Shown: positions 7,594 to 13,527, counted from the stretch's first letter. The stretch: 13,641 nt of DNA from DASUMF01 sp040510575 (GCA_040510575.1 JBEVIU010000137.1:1-13641), one strand, 5' to 3'. Numbers and translations: made by a program. The notes: generated by a model from the sequence alone, not told the origin.

Positions 7594-7656
7594 GATGGCG
7601 GGGTCGAGTCTGCGGGGGTCGAGTGGGGCCGCGAGGCGGGTCGGCGCGGGTTGCGC

Positions 7657-8211
7657 CTAGAACTGCACCTGCACGGGCTCCGTGTCGCCGGGCTCGGCGT
7701 CGAAGAAGTCGCGTGCGGAGAAGTTGAACATGTTGGCGAGGATCACCGACGGGAACTGCTGGATCTTCGTGTTGAAGGTCAGCACGCTGTCGTTGTAGAA
7801 CTGCCGCGAATAGGCGATGCGATCCTCGGTCGACGTCACCTCTTCCTGCAGGTTCAGGAAGTTCTGGTTCGCCTTGAGGTCGGGATACGCCTCCGACACC
7901 GCGAAGAGGCTCTTGAGCGCGCCGCTCAGCACGTTCTCGGCCTGGGCCTGGGCGGCCGGACCCTGCGCGTTGATCGCGTTGGCACGGGCCTGGGTGACCG
8001 CTTCGAAGGTACCCCGCTCGTGCGCCGCGTAGCCCTTGACGGTCTCCACGAGGTTCGGGATGAGATCGTGACGACGCTTGAGCTGCACGTCGATCTGCGA
8101 CCAGGCGTTGTCGACCCGGTTCCGCTTCGAGATCAGGCCGTTGTACGACAGGATGGCCCAGCCCACGAGGAGCACGACGAGCACGATGATCACGATGACG
8201 ACGACGGTCAT
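7657..8211 (-). CDS. lemA: LemA family protein
   Basis: A 184-residue LemA protein: one N-terminal membrane helix (about 3-22, MTVVVIVIIVLVVLLVGW) and a long helical domain, probably outside the membrane. Family motifs are NGLISKRNRVDNAWSQIDVQL (start of the domain), RRHDLIPNLVETVKGYAAHE, and YPDLKANQNFLNLQEEVTSTE, with the ending FFDAEPG. The biochemical role is unknown; LemA is often beside HtpX-like proteases, as here. ATG 8211 is chosen because it begins directly at the membrane helix. The frame continues upstream to 8340, but that stretch is low-complexity Arg/Pro/Ser and runs into the neighbouring gene. The ATG overlaps the stop of a possible 30-codon frame. Confidence 0.93.
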   Translation of the reverse strand: MTVVVIVIIVLVVLLVGWAILSYNGLISKRNRVDNAWSQIDVQLKRRHDLIPNLVETVKGYAAHERGTFEAVTQARANAINAQGPAAQAQAENVLSGALKSLFAVSEAYPDLKANQNFLNLQEEVTSTEDRIAYSRQFYNDSVLTFNTKIQQFPSVILANMFNFSARDFFDAEPGDTEPVQVQF

Positions 8212-8300
8212 GCTTGCCCGCTCTCGTCGCTGCGCTCCGGGCCGCTCGGGCCACGCTCCGTTGCGCGCCGGGGTACCCGGCTTGCAGACACTTCGCTCAT
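8208..8300 (-). CDS. Possible 30-residue bridging reading frame between phosphatase and lemA
   Basis: ATG 8300 overlaps the phosphatase stop (ATGA), and its TGA overlaps the lemA ATG (again ATGA). The frame has 30 codons, begins MSEVSASRVPRRATERG and ends ERSDESGQA. The peptide is Arg/Ser/Glu/Pro-rich with no motif. It includes a GCCGGG-GTA-CCCGGC hairpin (8267-8281) and quasi-repeated GGAGCG units, so it looks like an intergenic repeat that has kept an open frame. It could serve to carry ribosomes across the gap rather than to make a working peptide. Whether it is translated is unknown. Confidence 0.35.
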   Translation of the reverse strand: MSEVSASRVPRRATERGPSGPERSDESGQA

Positions 8301-9265
8301 GGCTGGATTGTATGGGCGAGGCGCCCGATCCCTCTGTCAACCGCGTCGACCAGCAGGGCGTGGAGCTCGGGGTTCGCCGCCCCGATCACCGCCAGTCCGT
8401 GCGGGCGGGAGGAGCCGATCGCCGGGTGCTCGGCCAGCGAGCGGCCGTCGGCATGGGTGACCACGCCCCCGGCTTCCGCCACGATGAGTGCCGCGGCGGC
8501 CACGTCGTACGGGAAGTTCGTGCAGATCGCGCCCTCCCCCACCGCCACGAACGCGGCTTCGGTCTGCGGGACCTCGTCGACCACTCGCCTCCCGACGTCG
8601 ACGTAGGCGTCGAGTTGGCCCGTGACCAGGCGGGTGAGGTTGAACGCGGCCGAGCCGAGGTCGAAGTAGCCCCCACCCATGCTGCAGCCGTCGACCAGCT
8701 CCTCGAGCACGATGCTCACGGGCATCAGCGGACGGCCCCGGAGCCCCGCGGTCCAGAACAGCGCGCTGAGGTCGATGTTGTCCGACGGCAGGATCGGGAT
8801 CGGCGCCCCGGCCGCGGTCTGCGCCACGACGCCCTCGCCCCGGGCCGCATGGAAGCGATCGCCCGACTTCAGCTCGTGCACCACGCCGAAGCCGACGTCG
8901 CCGAGCCGCGCGTCTTCCGACGGCGGCACCACACCGATCGACACGACGCACGACTCGAGGCCGGCCGCCGCAGGCCGCGTGCCGTCGACGGGGTCGATCA
9001 CGAGGAACGCGCGCGGGTGGCCGTAGGTGACGAGGCCGCGATCCTCGGAGTAGAAGCCGATGTCACCAGCAGCGCTGAGGCACTCCTCGACCACGAGCTC
9101 GGCGACCTCGTCGATGTGGAGCGTGGCGTCACCGCCGGGCGCGCGGCCGACGCGTGCGCGTGCCGCGGCAGTGCCGAGGAGCGGTGCAACCGCTTCACGT
9201 ACCGCGGCGGCAACGTCGAGCGCGAGGTGGCGGAGCTCCTCGCTGATCGGTGGCGACGCGGTCAC
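8297..9265 (-). CDS. Inositol monophosphatase family protein
   Basis: A 322-residue member of the Li-sensitive, Mg-dependent sugar/inositol phosphatase family. Metal ligands can be placed: E74 (FYSEDRG), D91 and D94 in IDPVDGT (90-96), and D254 in PYDVAAAALIVAEAGGVV. Two oddities stand out. The usual DGTxNF reads DGTRPAAAG, and the usual WD near the C-terminus reads YD, so substrate choice may differ from classic SuhB. The start is GTG 9265, overlapping the pimA stop as GTGA; the frame is open much further upstream but only as a shadow of pimA. The pairing with pimA suggests a role in inositol or phosphatidylinositol phosphate metabolism. Fructose-1,6-bisphosphatase or PAP phosphatase activity cannot be excluded. 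Confidence 0.85.
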   Translation of the reverse strand: MTASPPISEELRHLALDVAAAVREAVAPLLGTAAARARVGRAPGGDATLHIDEVAELVVEECLSAAGDIGFYSEDRGLVTYGHPRAFLVIDPVDGTRPAAAGLESCVVSIGVVPPSEDARLGDVGFGVVHELKSGDRFHAARGEGVVAQTAAGAPIPILPSDNIDLSALFWTAGLRGRPLMPVSIVLEELVDGCSMGGGYFDLGSAAFNLTRLVTGQLDAYVDVGRRVVDEVPQTEAAFVAVGEGAICTNFPYDVAAAALIVAEAGGVVTHADGRSLAEHPAIGSSRPHGLAVIGAANPELHALLVDAVDRGIGRLAHTIQP

Positions 9266-10410
9266 GACGCGACGAGCGAACGACCCCGCTCGTCGCGCGG
9301 GCTGGCGATGGCGCGTTCGTAGATCTTCACGAACCGCTCGGCGAGATGGGTCATCGAGAACTCGGCGGCGCGTGCGCGGCCGGCCACGATCAGGTCGTCG
9401 CGGGTGCGCTGGTCGTCGAGCGCGCGCCGGAGCGCCGCGGCGAGCGCGTCGGGATCCGACGGCGGCACGAGCAGCGCTTCCGAGCCGTCGCGGGCGACGG
9501 TGCGGTACCCGTCGATGTCGGACGCAACCACCGCCGTGCCGCTCGCCATGGCTTCGAGGAGCACGACCCCGAACGACTCGCCCTCGATCGCGGGGAAGCA
9601 CGCGAGGCACGCGGCGCGGAGGCGGCTCGCCTTCTCGTCTTCACTCACGCGTCCGAGCCATTCCACGTTGGGTGGTGACGTGCGGCGCAGCTCCGGGGTC
9701 TGCGGGCCGTCGCCCACCACCCAGAGCGTGGCGTCGCGATCGAGTCGCGCGAATGCATCGAGGAGGACGGCGAGGCCCTTCCGCGGCTCGTGGCGTCCGA
9801 CGAACATGATCGCGGGCCGGATCGGCGCGGGCCACGGCTCCGCGTGCTCGTACTGCGCGACATCGACACCGTTCGCGAGGATCTCGCACTCGGTGTGGAA
9901 GGTGAGCTCCACCTGGCGCGCCGCGTCGGCGGACACTGCCGTCGCGACCGACAGACGCTTCAACATCGGGCGCAGGCCGGTGCGGAACGTGTCGTACCAG
10001 CCGTTGCGACCGGAGCGGGCGGAGTGGAACGTGCCGACCGCCGGCAGCGTCGTGCCGACCAGCGCCGCGTGGTTGGCACCCGGCGCGAACGGTTCGTGGA
10101 GGTGTACGACGTCGGGCGAGAAGGACCGCAGTGCCTCGAACGTGCGGCGGGCGACCGCGCGCCCGCTCGCGATCGGCGCGACGGAACCGTTGCTCGGGAT
10201 GCGGGTGCTCGGGCCGACGCTGACGATCCCGGCCATCGGCGGTGGGCCGTCGCACGGCGCGATCACGCGGGCGTCGACGCCCAACTCGCGGAGCGATCGG
10301 GCGAGCCCGAGGACCTGCCCCTGGACGCCGCCGACCAGCGACAGCGAATAGGGGCACGACAGCATCACCCGCAGTCGTGCTTCACCCTTCGGTCCGGTCG
10401 CGGCTCCCAC
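9262..10410 (-). CDS. pimA: Phosphatidylinositol mannosyltransferase PimA-like (GT4)
   Basis: PimA transfers the first mannose from GDP-mannose to the inositol of phosphatidylinositol on the cytoplasmic face of the membrane. The 382-residue GT-B protein starts with CPYSLSLVGGVQGQVLGLA (19-37), close to the mycobacterial CPYSFDVPGGVQ. Further matches are IPSNGSVAPI (71-80), VHLHEPFAPG (102-111), TFHS with H129, VGRHEPRKGLAVLL (204-217, donor-binding R206 and K211), and GESFGVVLLEAMASGTAVVASD (277-298, the E-x7-E region at E278/E286). GTG 10410 is taken as start; a GTG or ATG just before the first strand (codons 15-16) is possible. It follows a strong terminator, so it needs its own promoter; only a degenerate GATGAT six bases before the GTG is seen. 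Confidence 0.88.
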   Translation of the reverse strand: MGAATGPKGEARLRVMLSCPYSLSLVGGVQGQVLGLARSLRELGVDARVIAPCDGPPPMAGIVSVGPSTRIPSNGSVAPIASGRAVARRTFEALRSFSPDVVHLHEPFAPGANHAALVGTTLPAVGTFHSARSGRNGWYDTFRTGLRPMLKRLSVATAVSADAARQVELTFHTECEILANGVDVAQYEHAEPWPAPIRPAIMFVGRHEPRKGLAVLLDAFARLDRDATLWVVGDGPQTPELRRTSPPNVEWLGRVSEDEKASRLRAACLACFPAIEGESFGVVLLEAMASGTAVVASDIDGYRTVARDGSEALLVPPSDPDALAAALRRALDDQRTRDDLIVAGRARAAEFSMTHLAERFVKIYERAIASPRDERGRSLVAS

Positions 10411-10492
10411 GGACAGATCATCTCATTTCTCGCGCCGATCACCCCGAGTCGGCCGAAATCCTTCCGCTGCAACGACCTCCCGCTCGCGATTC

Positions 10493-10520
10493 GGCCCCCC
10501 GCACCGAGGTGCGGGGGCCC
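10493..10520 (-). terminator. Strong GC hairpin terminator after the QCN-repeat gene
   Basis: Arms 10493-10504 and 10509-10520 pair in 11 of 12 positions (one C/C mismatch) around the loop CGAG. It lies 38 bases after the stop of the QCN gene and before pimA. There is no run of U after it on the minus strand, as is common for actinobacterial terminators. The flanks of this 147-base gap show no other gene. Confidence 0.75.
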
Positions 10521-10557
10521 GTGTCGTCATGACGGTCGTGCCAGGTCTCCTGCGGTG

Positions 10558-11490
10558 TCAGCCGGTCAGCGAGGGCGGCACCACGACCGCAGGCGGAGCG
10601 ACGGCTTGCGTCAGATCGATGTTCGGGGTGACGGTCTCGGAGAGACCAGGGATTCCAGTGCCGGGCAATCCGCCACCCGTGGTTCCACCAGGCGTCTGCC
10701 CACCCGGCGTCTGTCCAGGTGTGTCGCCAGTCGTGTCTCCAGGTGTGTCGCCGGGCGTGTCTCCGGGCGTGTCTCCCGGCGTCTCGTCGGGCGTGGCGTC
10801 GGTGTCGACCACGTTCGTGACGATGGTGACCGTGCAGTTGACCTTGCCGCCGCCGCCGTTGGCCGAGCCGTTGCACTGGTGAACAGTCACGGGGAGCGAC
10901 GAGCTCACCATGCCGGACGCGTCGCAGTGCGAAGGAGACACCAGGCCACCGCCGTCACCGGAGTGGTTGCACTGGGTGATGGTGGCGCCGCTCGTCGTCG
11001 CGGGATACGGATTGCAGGTGTTCGGCGCGTTGCCGAGGCCGTCGTTGGCTTGGTTCTCGTTGCACTGGTTGACCGAGACCGCGGTGGCCGCCGCGGGCGA
11101 GTCGATCGCGATGTTGTTCGTGATGTGCACCGAGCATGCGATCGTGCTGCCGTTCCCGGCGGCCGAGCCGTTGCACTGGTTCACCGAGGTGATCAGGTCG
11201 GGCGACGACGTCGGCGCGCCACCGTTGACGGTCACGACCGAACCGGTCGTGGCCGCGCTCGCGGTCAGGGTGTTCACGATGACCACGTCGCACGTGACCG
11301 TCTGTCCGCCGCCGCCACCGACGCCATTGCATTGGTCGAACGCCACGTTCGCTGCCACAGCTGGGGTCGCGTTCGTCTGCAACACCGCCGCCGTCACGCC
11401 GACGCTCAAGGCGAGCGTCGCGAGCACGCTGCCCAGAGCTCTCCTGGGTCGTCGGCGCGCGAGCGTGCGCTCATTGAAGGGACTGGTCAT
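10558..11490 (-). CDS. Secreted protein with five QCN...C cysteine repeats and a TPGD tail
   Basis: I do not recognise a characterised family, though similar QCNG-repeat proteins seem to occur as hypothetical proteins in Actinomycetota. The 310-residue product has an Arg-rich N-region and a signal peptide ending near AVAA (44-47). The mature part has five units, each opening with QCN (53, 105, 142, 173, 205) and holding a second Cys: pairs C54/C67, C106/C119, C143/C159, C174/C189 and C206/C219. Units 1, 2 and 5 read QCNG...V/I-x-C-x-V-x-I-x-N. Ten cysteines suggest five disulfides outside the cell. Residues 233-262 are a TPGD repeat, followed by a Pro-rich end. ATG 11490 is chosen over GTG 11505 because AGGAG stands 7 bases before it. 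The gene separates patA from pimA. Confidence 0.75.
   Translation of the reverse strand: MTSPFNERTLARRRPRRALGSVLATLALSVGVTAAVLQTNATPAVAANVAFDQCNGVGGGGGQTVTCDVVIVNTLTASAATTGSVVTVNGGAPTSSPDLITSVNQCNGSAAGNGSTIACSVHITNNIAIDSPAAATAVSVNQCNENQANDGLGNAPNTCNPYPATTSGATITQCNHSGDGGGLVSPSHCDASGMVSSSLPVTVHQCNGSANGGGGKVNCTVTIVTNVVDTDATPDETPGDTPGDTPGDTPGDTTGDTPGQTPGGQTPGGTTGGGLPGTGIPGLSETVTPNIDLTQAVAPPAVVVPPSLTG
10721..10792 (-). repeat. 12-base tandem repeat coding for TPGD
   Basis: Six consecutive 12-base units of the form GTGTCTCCGGGC (plus strand), with differences at a few positions, run from 10721 to 10792. They are in frame and encode Thr-Pro-Gly-Asp-like units (TPGD, TTGD). Related Thr-Pro-Gly text continues to about 10685. 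Copy number is likely to vary between strains by slippage without breaking the frame. Confidence 0.85.
10807..11334 (-). repeat. Five degenerate QCN...C repeat units inside the secreted protein
   Basis: The units begin at residues 53, 105, 142, 173 and 205. The DNA is diverged except for a perfect 20-base direct repeat (GGCCGAGCCGTTGCACTGGT, plus strand) at 10861-10880 and 11161-11180, exactly 300 bases apart, which encodes the opening of units 5 and 2. Units 3 and 4 have lost the glycine-rich loop and have wider Cys spacing. Confidence 0.8.
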
Positions 11491-11495
11491 CTCGC

Positions 11496-11515
11496 CGCTC
11501 CTCACAACAGGAGCG
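11496..11515 (-). promoter_or_regulatory. Hairpin sequestering the ribosome site of the QCN-repeat gene
   Basis: On the minus strand CGCTCCT-GTTGTG-AGGAGCG is a perfect 7-base-pair stem with a 6-base loop. The 3' arm holds the AGGAG that serves ATG 11490, and the alternative GTG 11505 is in the loop. The fold would hide the ribosome site unless opened. A related hairpin precedes pgsA1. Confidence 0.55.
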
Positions 11516-11527
11516 TTGAGGACCTTG

Positions 11528-11559
11528 GAAGGGTCCCCGAAGGGTCACCAGTTGGTGAC
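11528..11559. promoter_or_regulatory. Operator-like direct repeat and palindrome upstream of the QCN-repeat gene
   Basis: GAAGGGTCCCC and GAAGGGTCACC stand as adjacent 11-base units (11528-11538, 11539-11549), one helical turn apart. Overlapping the second is the perfect dyad GTCACCAGTTGGTGAC (11544-11559). They lie 38-69 bases upstream of ATG 11490, where a regulator would bind. No convincing -10 was found in the 167-base gap 11491-11657, and no regulator can be named. Confidence 0.4.
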
Positions 11560-11657
11560 AGGGCCGCCCGACCGGACCGGAGTCCGACGTCGCGAGCGCT
11601 CAGGTACCAAGAACATCGACACGCTGGTGCGCCATCTTGAGGACAGCGCCAGATCAG

Positions 11658-12539
11658 CTATCGGTCGCTGGGCCAGTTGGGTTGCATGAGGTGCCACTGC
11701 TCGGGCTGCGCTCGGATCAGCGACTCGAACTCGTGGGCGAGGGCCTGGGTGACGCGGGTGACGTCGTCGCGGATGCTGCCCTCGCGCTGGGTGGGGATCG
11801 GCGGGCTGATCACGAGGCGTTGATGACCATTGGGCTCGAAGTAGCACCCGACGGGGATGAGCGGCGCGCCGCTGCGCAGCGCCGTGAGCGCGGGACCGCC
11901 CGGCATCGTGGTGCGTTCACCGAAGAAGTCGACCTCGATCCCGTCGCCGGTGAGGTCGCGGTCGCAGAGGAGACACACCGCTTCGTTGTCGCCGAGCGCG
12001 CGCAGGACCTCGCTGCCGGCCGACGTCGACAGCGGGATCACGCGCATGCCGAGCTCGGCACGCGTGCGCACGAACCAGTCGAACAGCTCCGGTGGCTCGA
12101 GCGGCTCCGCGACGACCGCGACCGTCACACCCTGCGAGGCGAGCCATGCGCCGGCGAAGTCCCAGTTGCCGAGGTGTGGCAGCGCGAGCACCACCCCCTT
12201 GCCCGCGTCGAGCCCTGCACTGATGATCTCGTAGTTGACGACCTCGGTGTGTGAGTCGAGCCATTCGGGAGTCGCGCCGGGAAGGCGGAAGAGCTCGTAG
12301 AAGTAGCGACCGTACGAATCGAAGGTGCCGGCGACGGCACGAGTGCGATCACCCGACGACAGCGACGTGCCGCGCACGCGCTCGAGGTTGCGCTCGACCT
12401 GGCGTACGCGTTTGCCCATGAAGCCCAGGCCGACGACCTGCGCGAGGCCCCGCGCGATCGGCGCACCGACTCGCTCGGGGATCAGTCGTGCGACTTCTGC
12501 CCCGGCTCGATAGGCGTAGTACGAGCTGCGGCCGGCCAC
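11658..12539 (-). CDS. patA: Phosphatidylinositol mannoside acyltransferase (PatA-like, LpxL/HtrB superfamily)
   Basis: PatA moves a palmitoyl group from acyl-CoA to the mannose that PimA has added, giving Ac1PIM1/2, at the inner face of the membrane. The 293-residue protein has the lysophospholipid acyltransferase HX4D motif PHLGNWD with H122 and D127, AEPLEPPELFDWF with E145, and CDRDLTGDGIEVDFFGE (192-208), which is very like mycobacterial PatA. The C-terminal EQWHLMQPNW is the superfamily end motif. The GTG start at 12539 gives MAGRSSYYAYRAG and lies 28 bases after the pgsA1 stop, with GAGG upstream. Position between pgsA1 and pimA supports this reading over LpxL, which makes no sense in an actinobacterium. 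Confidence 0.9.
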   Translation of the reverse strand: MAGRSSYYAYRAGAEVARLIPERVGAPIARGLAQVVGLGFMGKRVRQVERNLERVRGTSLSSGDRTRAVAGTFDSYGRYFYELFRLPGATPEWLDSHTEVVNYEIISAGLDAGKGVVLALPHLGNWDFAGAWLASQGVTVAVVAEPLEPPELFDWFVRTRAELGMRVIPLSTSAGSEVLRALGDNEAVCLLCDRDLTGDGIEVDFFGERTTMPGGPALTALRSGAPLIPVGCYFEPNGHQRLVISPPIPTQREGSIRDDVTRVTQALAHEFESLIRAQPEQWHLMQPNWPSDR

Positions 12540-12567
12540 GGACGCGTCGACCTCGAGACGACGAGGG

Positions 12568-13299
12568 TCAGGGACGACGGGGTGACGAGCCCGACCGGCT
12601 GCGCGTGCTGCCGCCGGGCTGCGGCCGGCGAGCGGCCCACCACTCGGCCAGTGTGCCGGCGCGCGAGTCGTCGGACGTCGAACCGAACCGCGCGTGGCGG
12701 GTACGGCGCGTGCGACGCGCTCGCTCCGGTGTTGCCTGGCGCCACACCTTCACGAAGCGCTGCACCGCGGTGAACGCCGTGAGCACCAGCATGATCCAGA
12801 GGATCGGCACGAGGATGTCGAATGCGAGGCCGATGCCGAGCAGCACCATCCGTTCGGCCCGTTCCATGAGCCCACCGCGGGCGACGAAGCCGAGCGACTC
12901 CGCCCTGGCGCGCTCGTAGGTGATGAGCATCGAGAGGGCGAGGACCGCCATCACGAGGATCGGCAGGTGTGACCCCTCGTCGGCGAGGTACCACGCGACA
13001 CCGAGGAAGATCACGGCGTCGGCGACCCGGTCGCAGACGGAGTCGAAGAACGCGCCGCGCGGCGTGGCACGTCCGCTCGTACGGGCGACCGAACCGTCGA
13101 GGATGTCGGGAAGGCCCGTGAGGATCAGGCCGAGCACACCCCAGAGGAGGTGGCCCGTTGCGACGGCGAATGCGGTGGCGACGGCGAAGCCGAGCCCGAT
13201 CATCGTGAGCCCGTCGGCGGAGATGCCGGCCTTGCCGAGCCCCCGGCCGACCGGCTCCAACCCTCGCTCGACCGATGCTCGCAAACGGCCGTCGAGCAT
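12568..13299 (-). CDS. pgsA1: Phosphatidylinositol phosphate synthase PgsA1-like (CDP-alcohol phosphatidyltransferase)
   Basis: Joins CDP-diacylglycerol and inositol 1-phosphate to phosphatidylinositol phosphate, the entry step for phosphatidylinositol and PIMs. The catalytic signature DxxDGxxARx8Gx3Dx3D is complete: D65, D68, G69, A72, R73, G82, D86, D90. Several membrane helices follow and precede it (about 33-62, 92-105, 113-126, 148-180). The 243-residue length exceeds the M. tuberculosis protein (217, from memory) because of a basic, Arg/Ser-rich tail after residue about 195. ATG 13299 has AGGAG seven to eight bases upstream, itself in a hairpin. The patA neighbour makes inositol rather than glycerol phosphate the likely acceptor, but a phosphatidylglycerophosphate synthase role cannot be ruled out from sequence alone. 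Confidence 0.9.
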   Translation of the reverse strand: MLDGRLRASVERGLEPVGRGLGKAGISADGLTMIGLGFAVATAFAVATGHLLWGVLGLILTGLPDILDGSVARTSGRATPRGAFFDSVCDRVADAVIFLGVAWYLADEGSHLPILVMAVLALSMLITYERARAESLGFVARGGLMERAERMVLLGIGLAFDILVPILWIMLVLTAFTAVQRFVKVWRQATPERARRTRRTRHARFGSTSDDSRAGTLAEWWAARRPQPGGSTRSRSGSSPRRP

Positions 13300-13304
13300 G
13301 TGGT

Positions 13305-13331
13305 GCTCCTCGGATGGACTGCATCAGGAGC
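13305..13331 (-). promoter_or_regulatory. Hairpin sequestering the ribosome site of pgsA1
   Basis: On the minus strand GCTCCT and AGGAGC pair (6 base pairs), continued after a 2-base bulge by GATG/CATC around a 5-base loop. The 3' arm contains the AGGAG that serves ATG 13299. The outer arms are the same six bases as in the hairpin before the QCN-repeat gene. Confidence 0.5.
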
Positions 13332-13365
13332 GGGCGGACACGCCCACTCTCGGGTGTACGCAGCC

Positions 13366-13371
13366 ACGCTA
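13366..13371 (-). promoter_or_regulatory. Candidate -10 element of pgsA1
   Basis: TAGCGT on the minus strand fits TANNNT and would start a message about 60 bases before the pgsA1 ATG, long enough to include the ribosome-site hairpin. No good -35 is seen at the proper distance. Weak inference. Confidence 0.3.
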
Positions 13372-13443
13372 CCAGCCCCTCCCCCGGCTTCCGGCGACAG
13401 GCCAGCGAGTCTCAACCCGAATCACGCCGCACGGCGGTGCGAG

Positions 13444-13500
13444 CCCGTCTCGGGTTTCTCGGATTTTCCCGATGTTCTTCGGGATCTGCCCGGATCGGGC
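13444..13500. repeat. Cluster of three CCCG/CGGG hairpins in the divergent intergenic region
   Basis: Three small inverted repeats follow one another: CCCG-TCT-CGGG (13444-13454), TCCCGA-TGTTCT-TCGGGA (13467-13484) and GCCCG-GAT-CGGGC (13488-13500). They lie in the 228-base gap between pgsA1 and the divergent gene at the right edge. They may be operators, a terminator-like barrier or a small repeat; nothing decides between these. Confidence 0.5.
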
Positions 13501-13527
13501 GGATGAGTGTCATACCCGCGTGTTGTG

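Noticed and set aside
8267..8281. GCCGGG-GTA-CCCGGC hairpin read as a terminator for the phosphatase gene
   Set aside because: Short stem, no U-run, and stop/start overlaps on both sides argue for continuous transcription and translation.
8212..8340. N-terminal extension of lemA
   Set aside because: LemA proteins begin at the membrane helix; the extension is low-complexity and enters the upstream gene.
4228..8460. Very long open plus-strand frame (1410 codons) opposite pdxT through the phosphatase
   Set aside because: It lies entirely opposite well-recognised minus-strand genes, its translation is Arg/His/Asp-rich without any motif, and GC-rich codon use commonly keeps an antisense frame open.
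9266..9610. N-terminal extension of the inositol phosphatase homologue
   Set aside because: It is Arg-rich text in the wrong frame of pimA; the GTGA overlap at 9262-9265 gives a natural start.
10652..10666. LPGTG in the QCN-repeat protein as a sortase signal
   Set aside because: The sequence matches LPxTG, but no hydrophobic helix and no basic tail follow; it is part of a Gly/Pro-rich run.
10910..11689. Plus-strand frame of 259 codons opposite the QCN-repeat gene
   Set aside because: The minus strand has a signal peptide, repeats and a ribosome site; the plus frame is a shadow and runs into patA.
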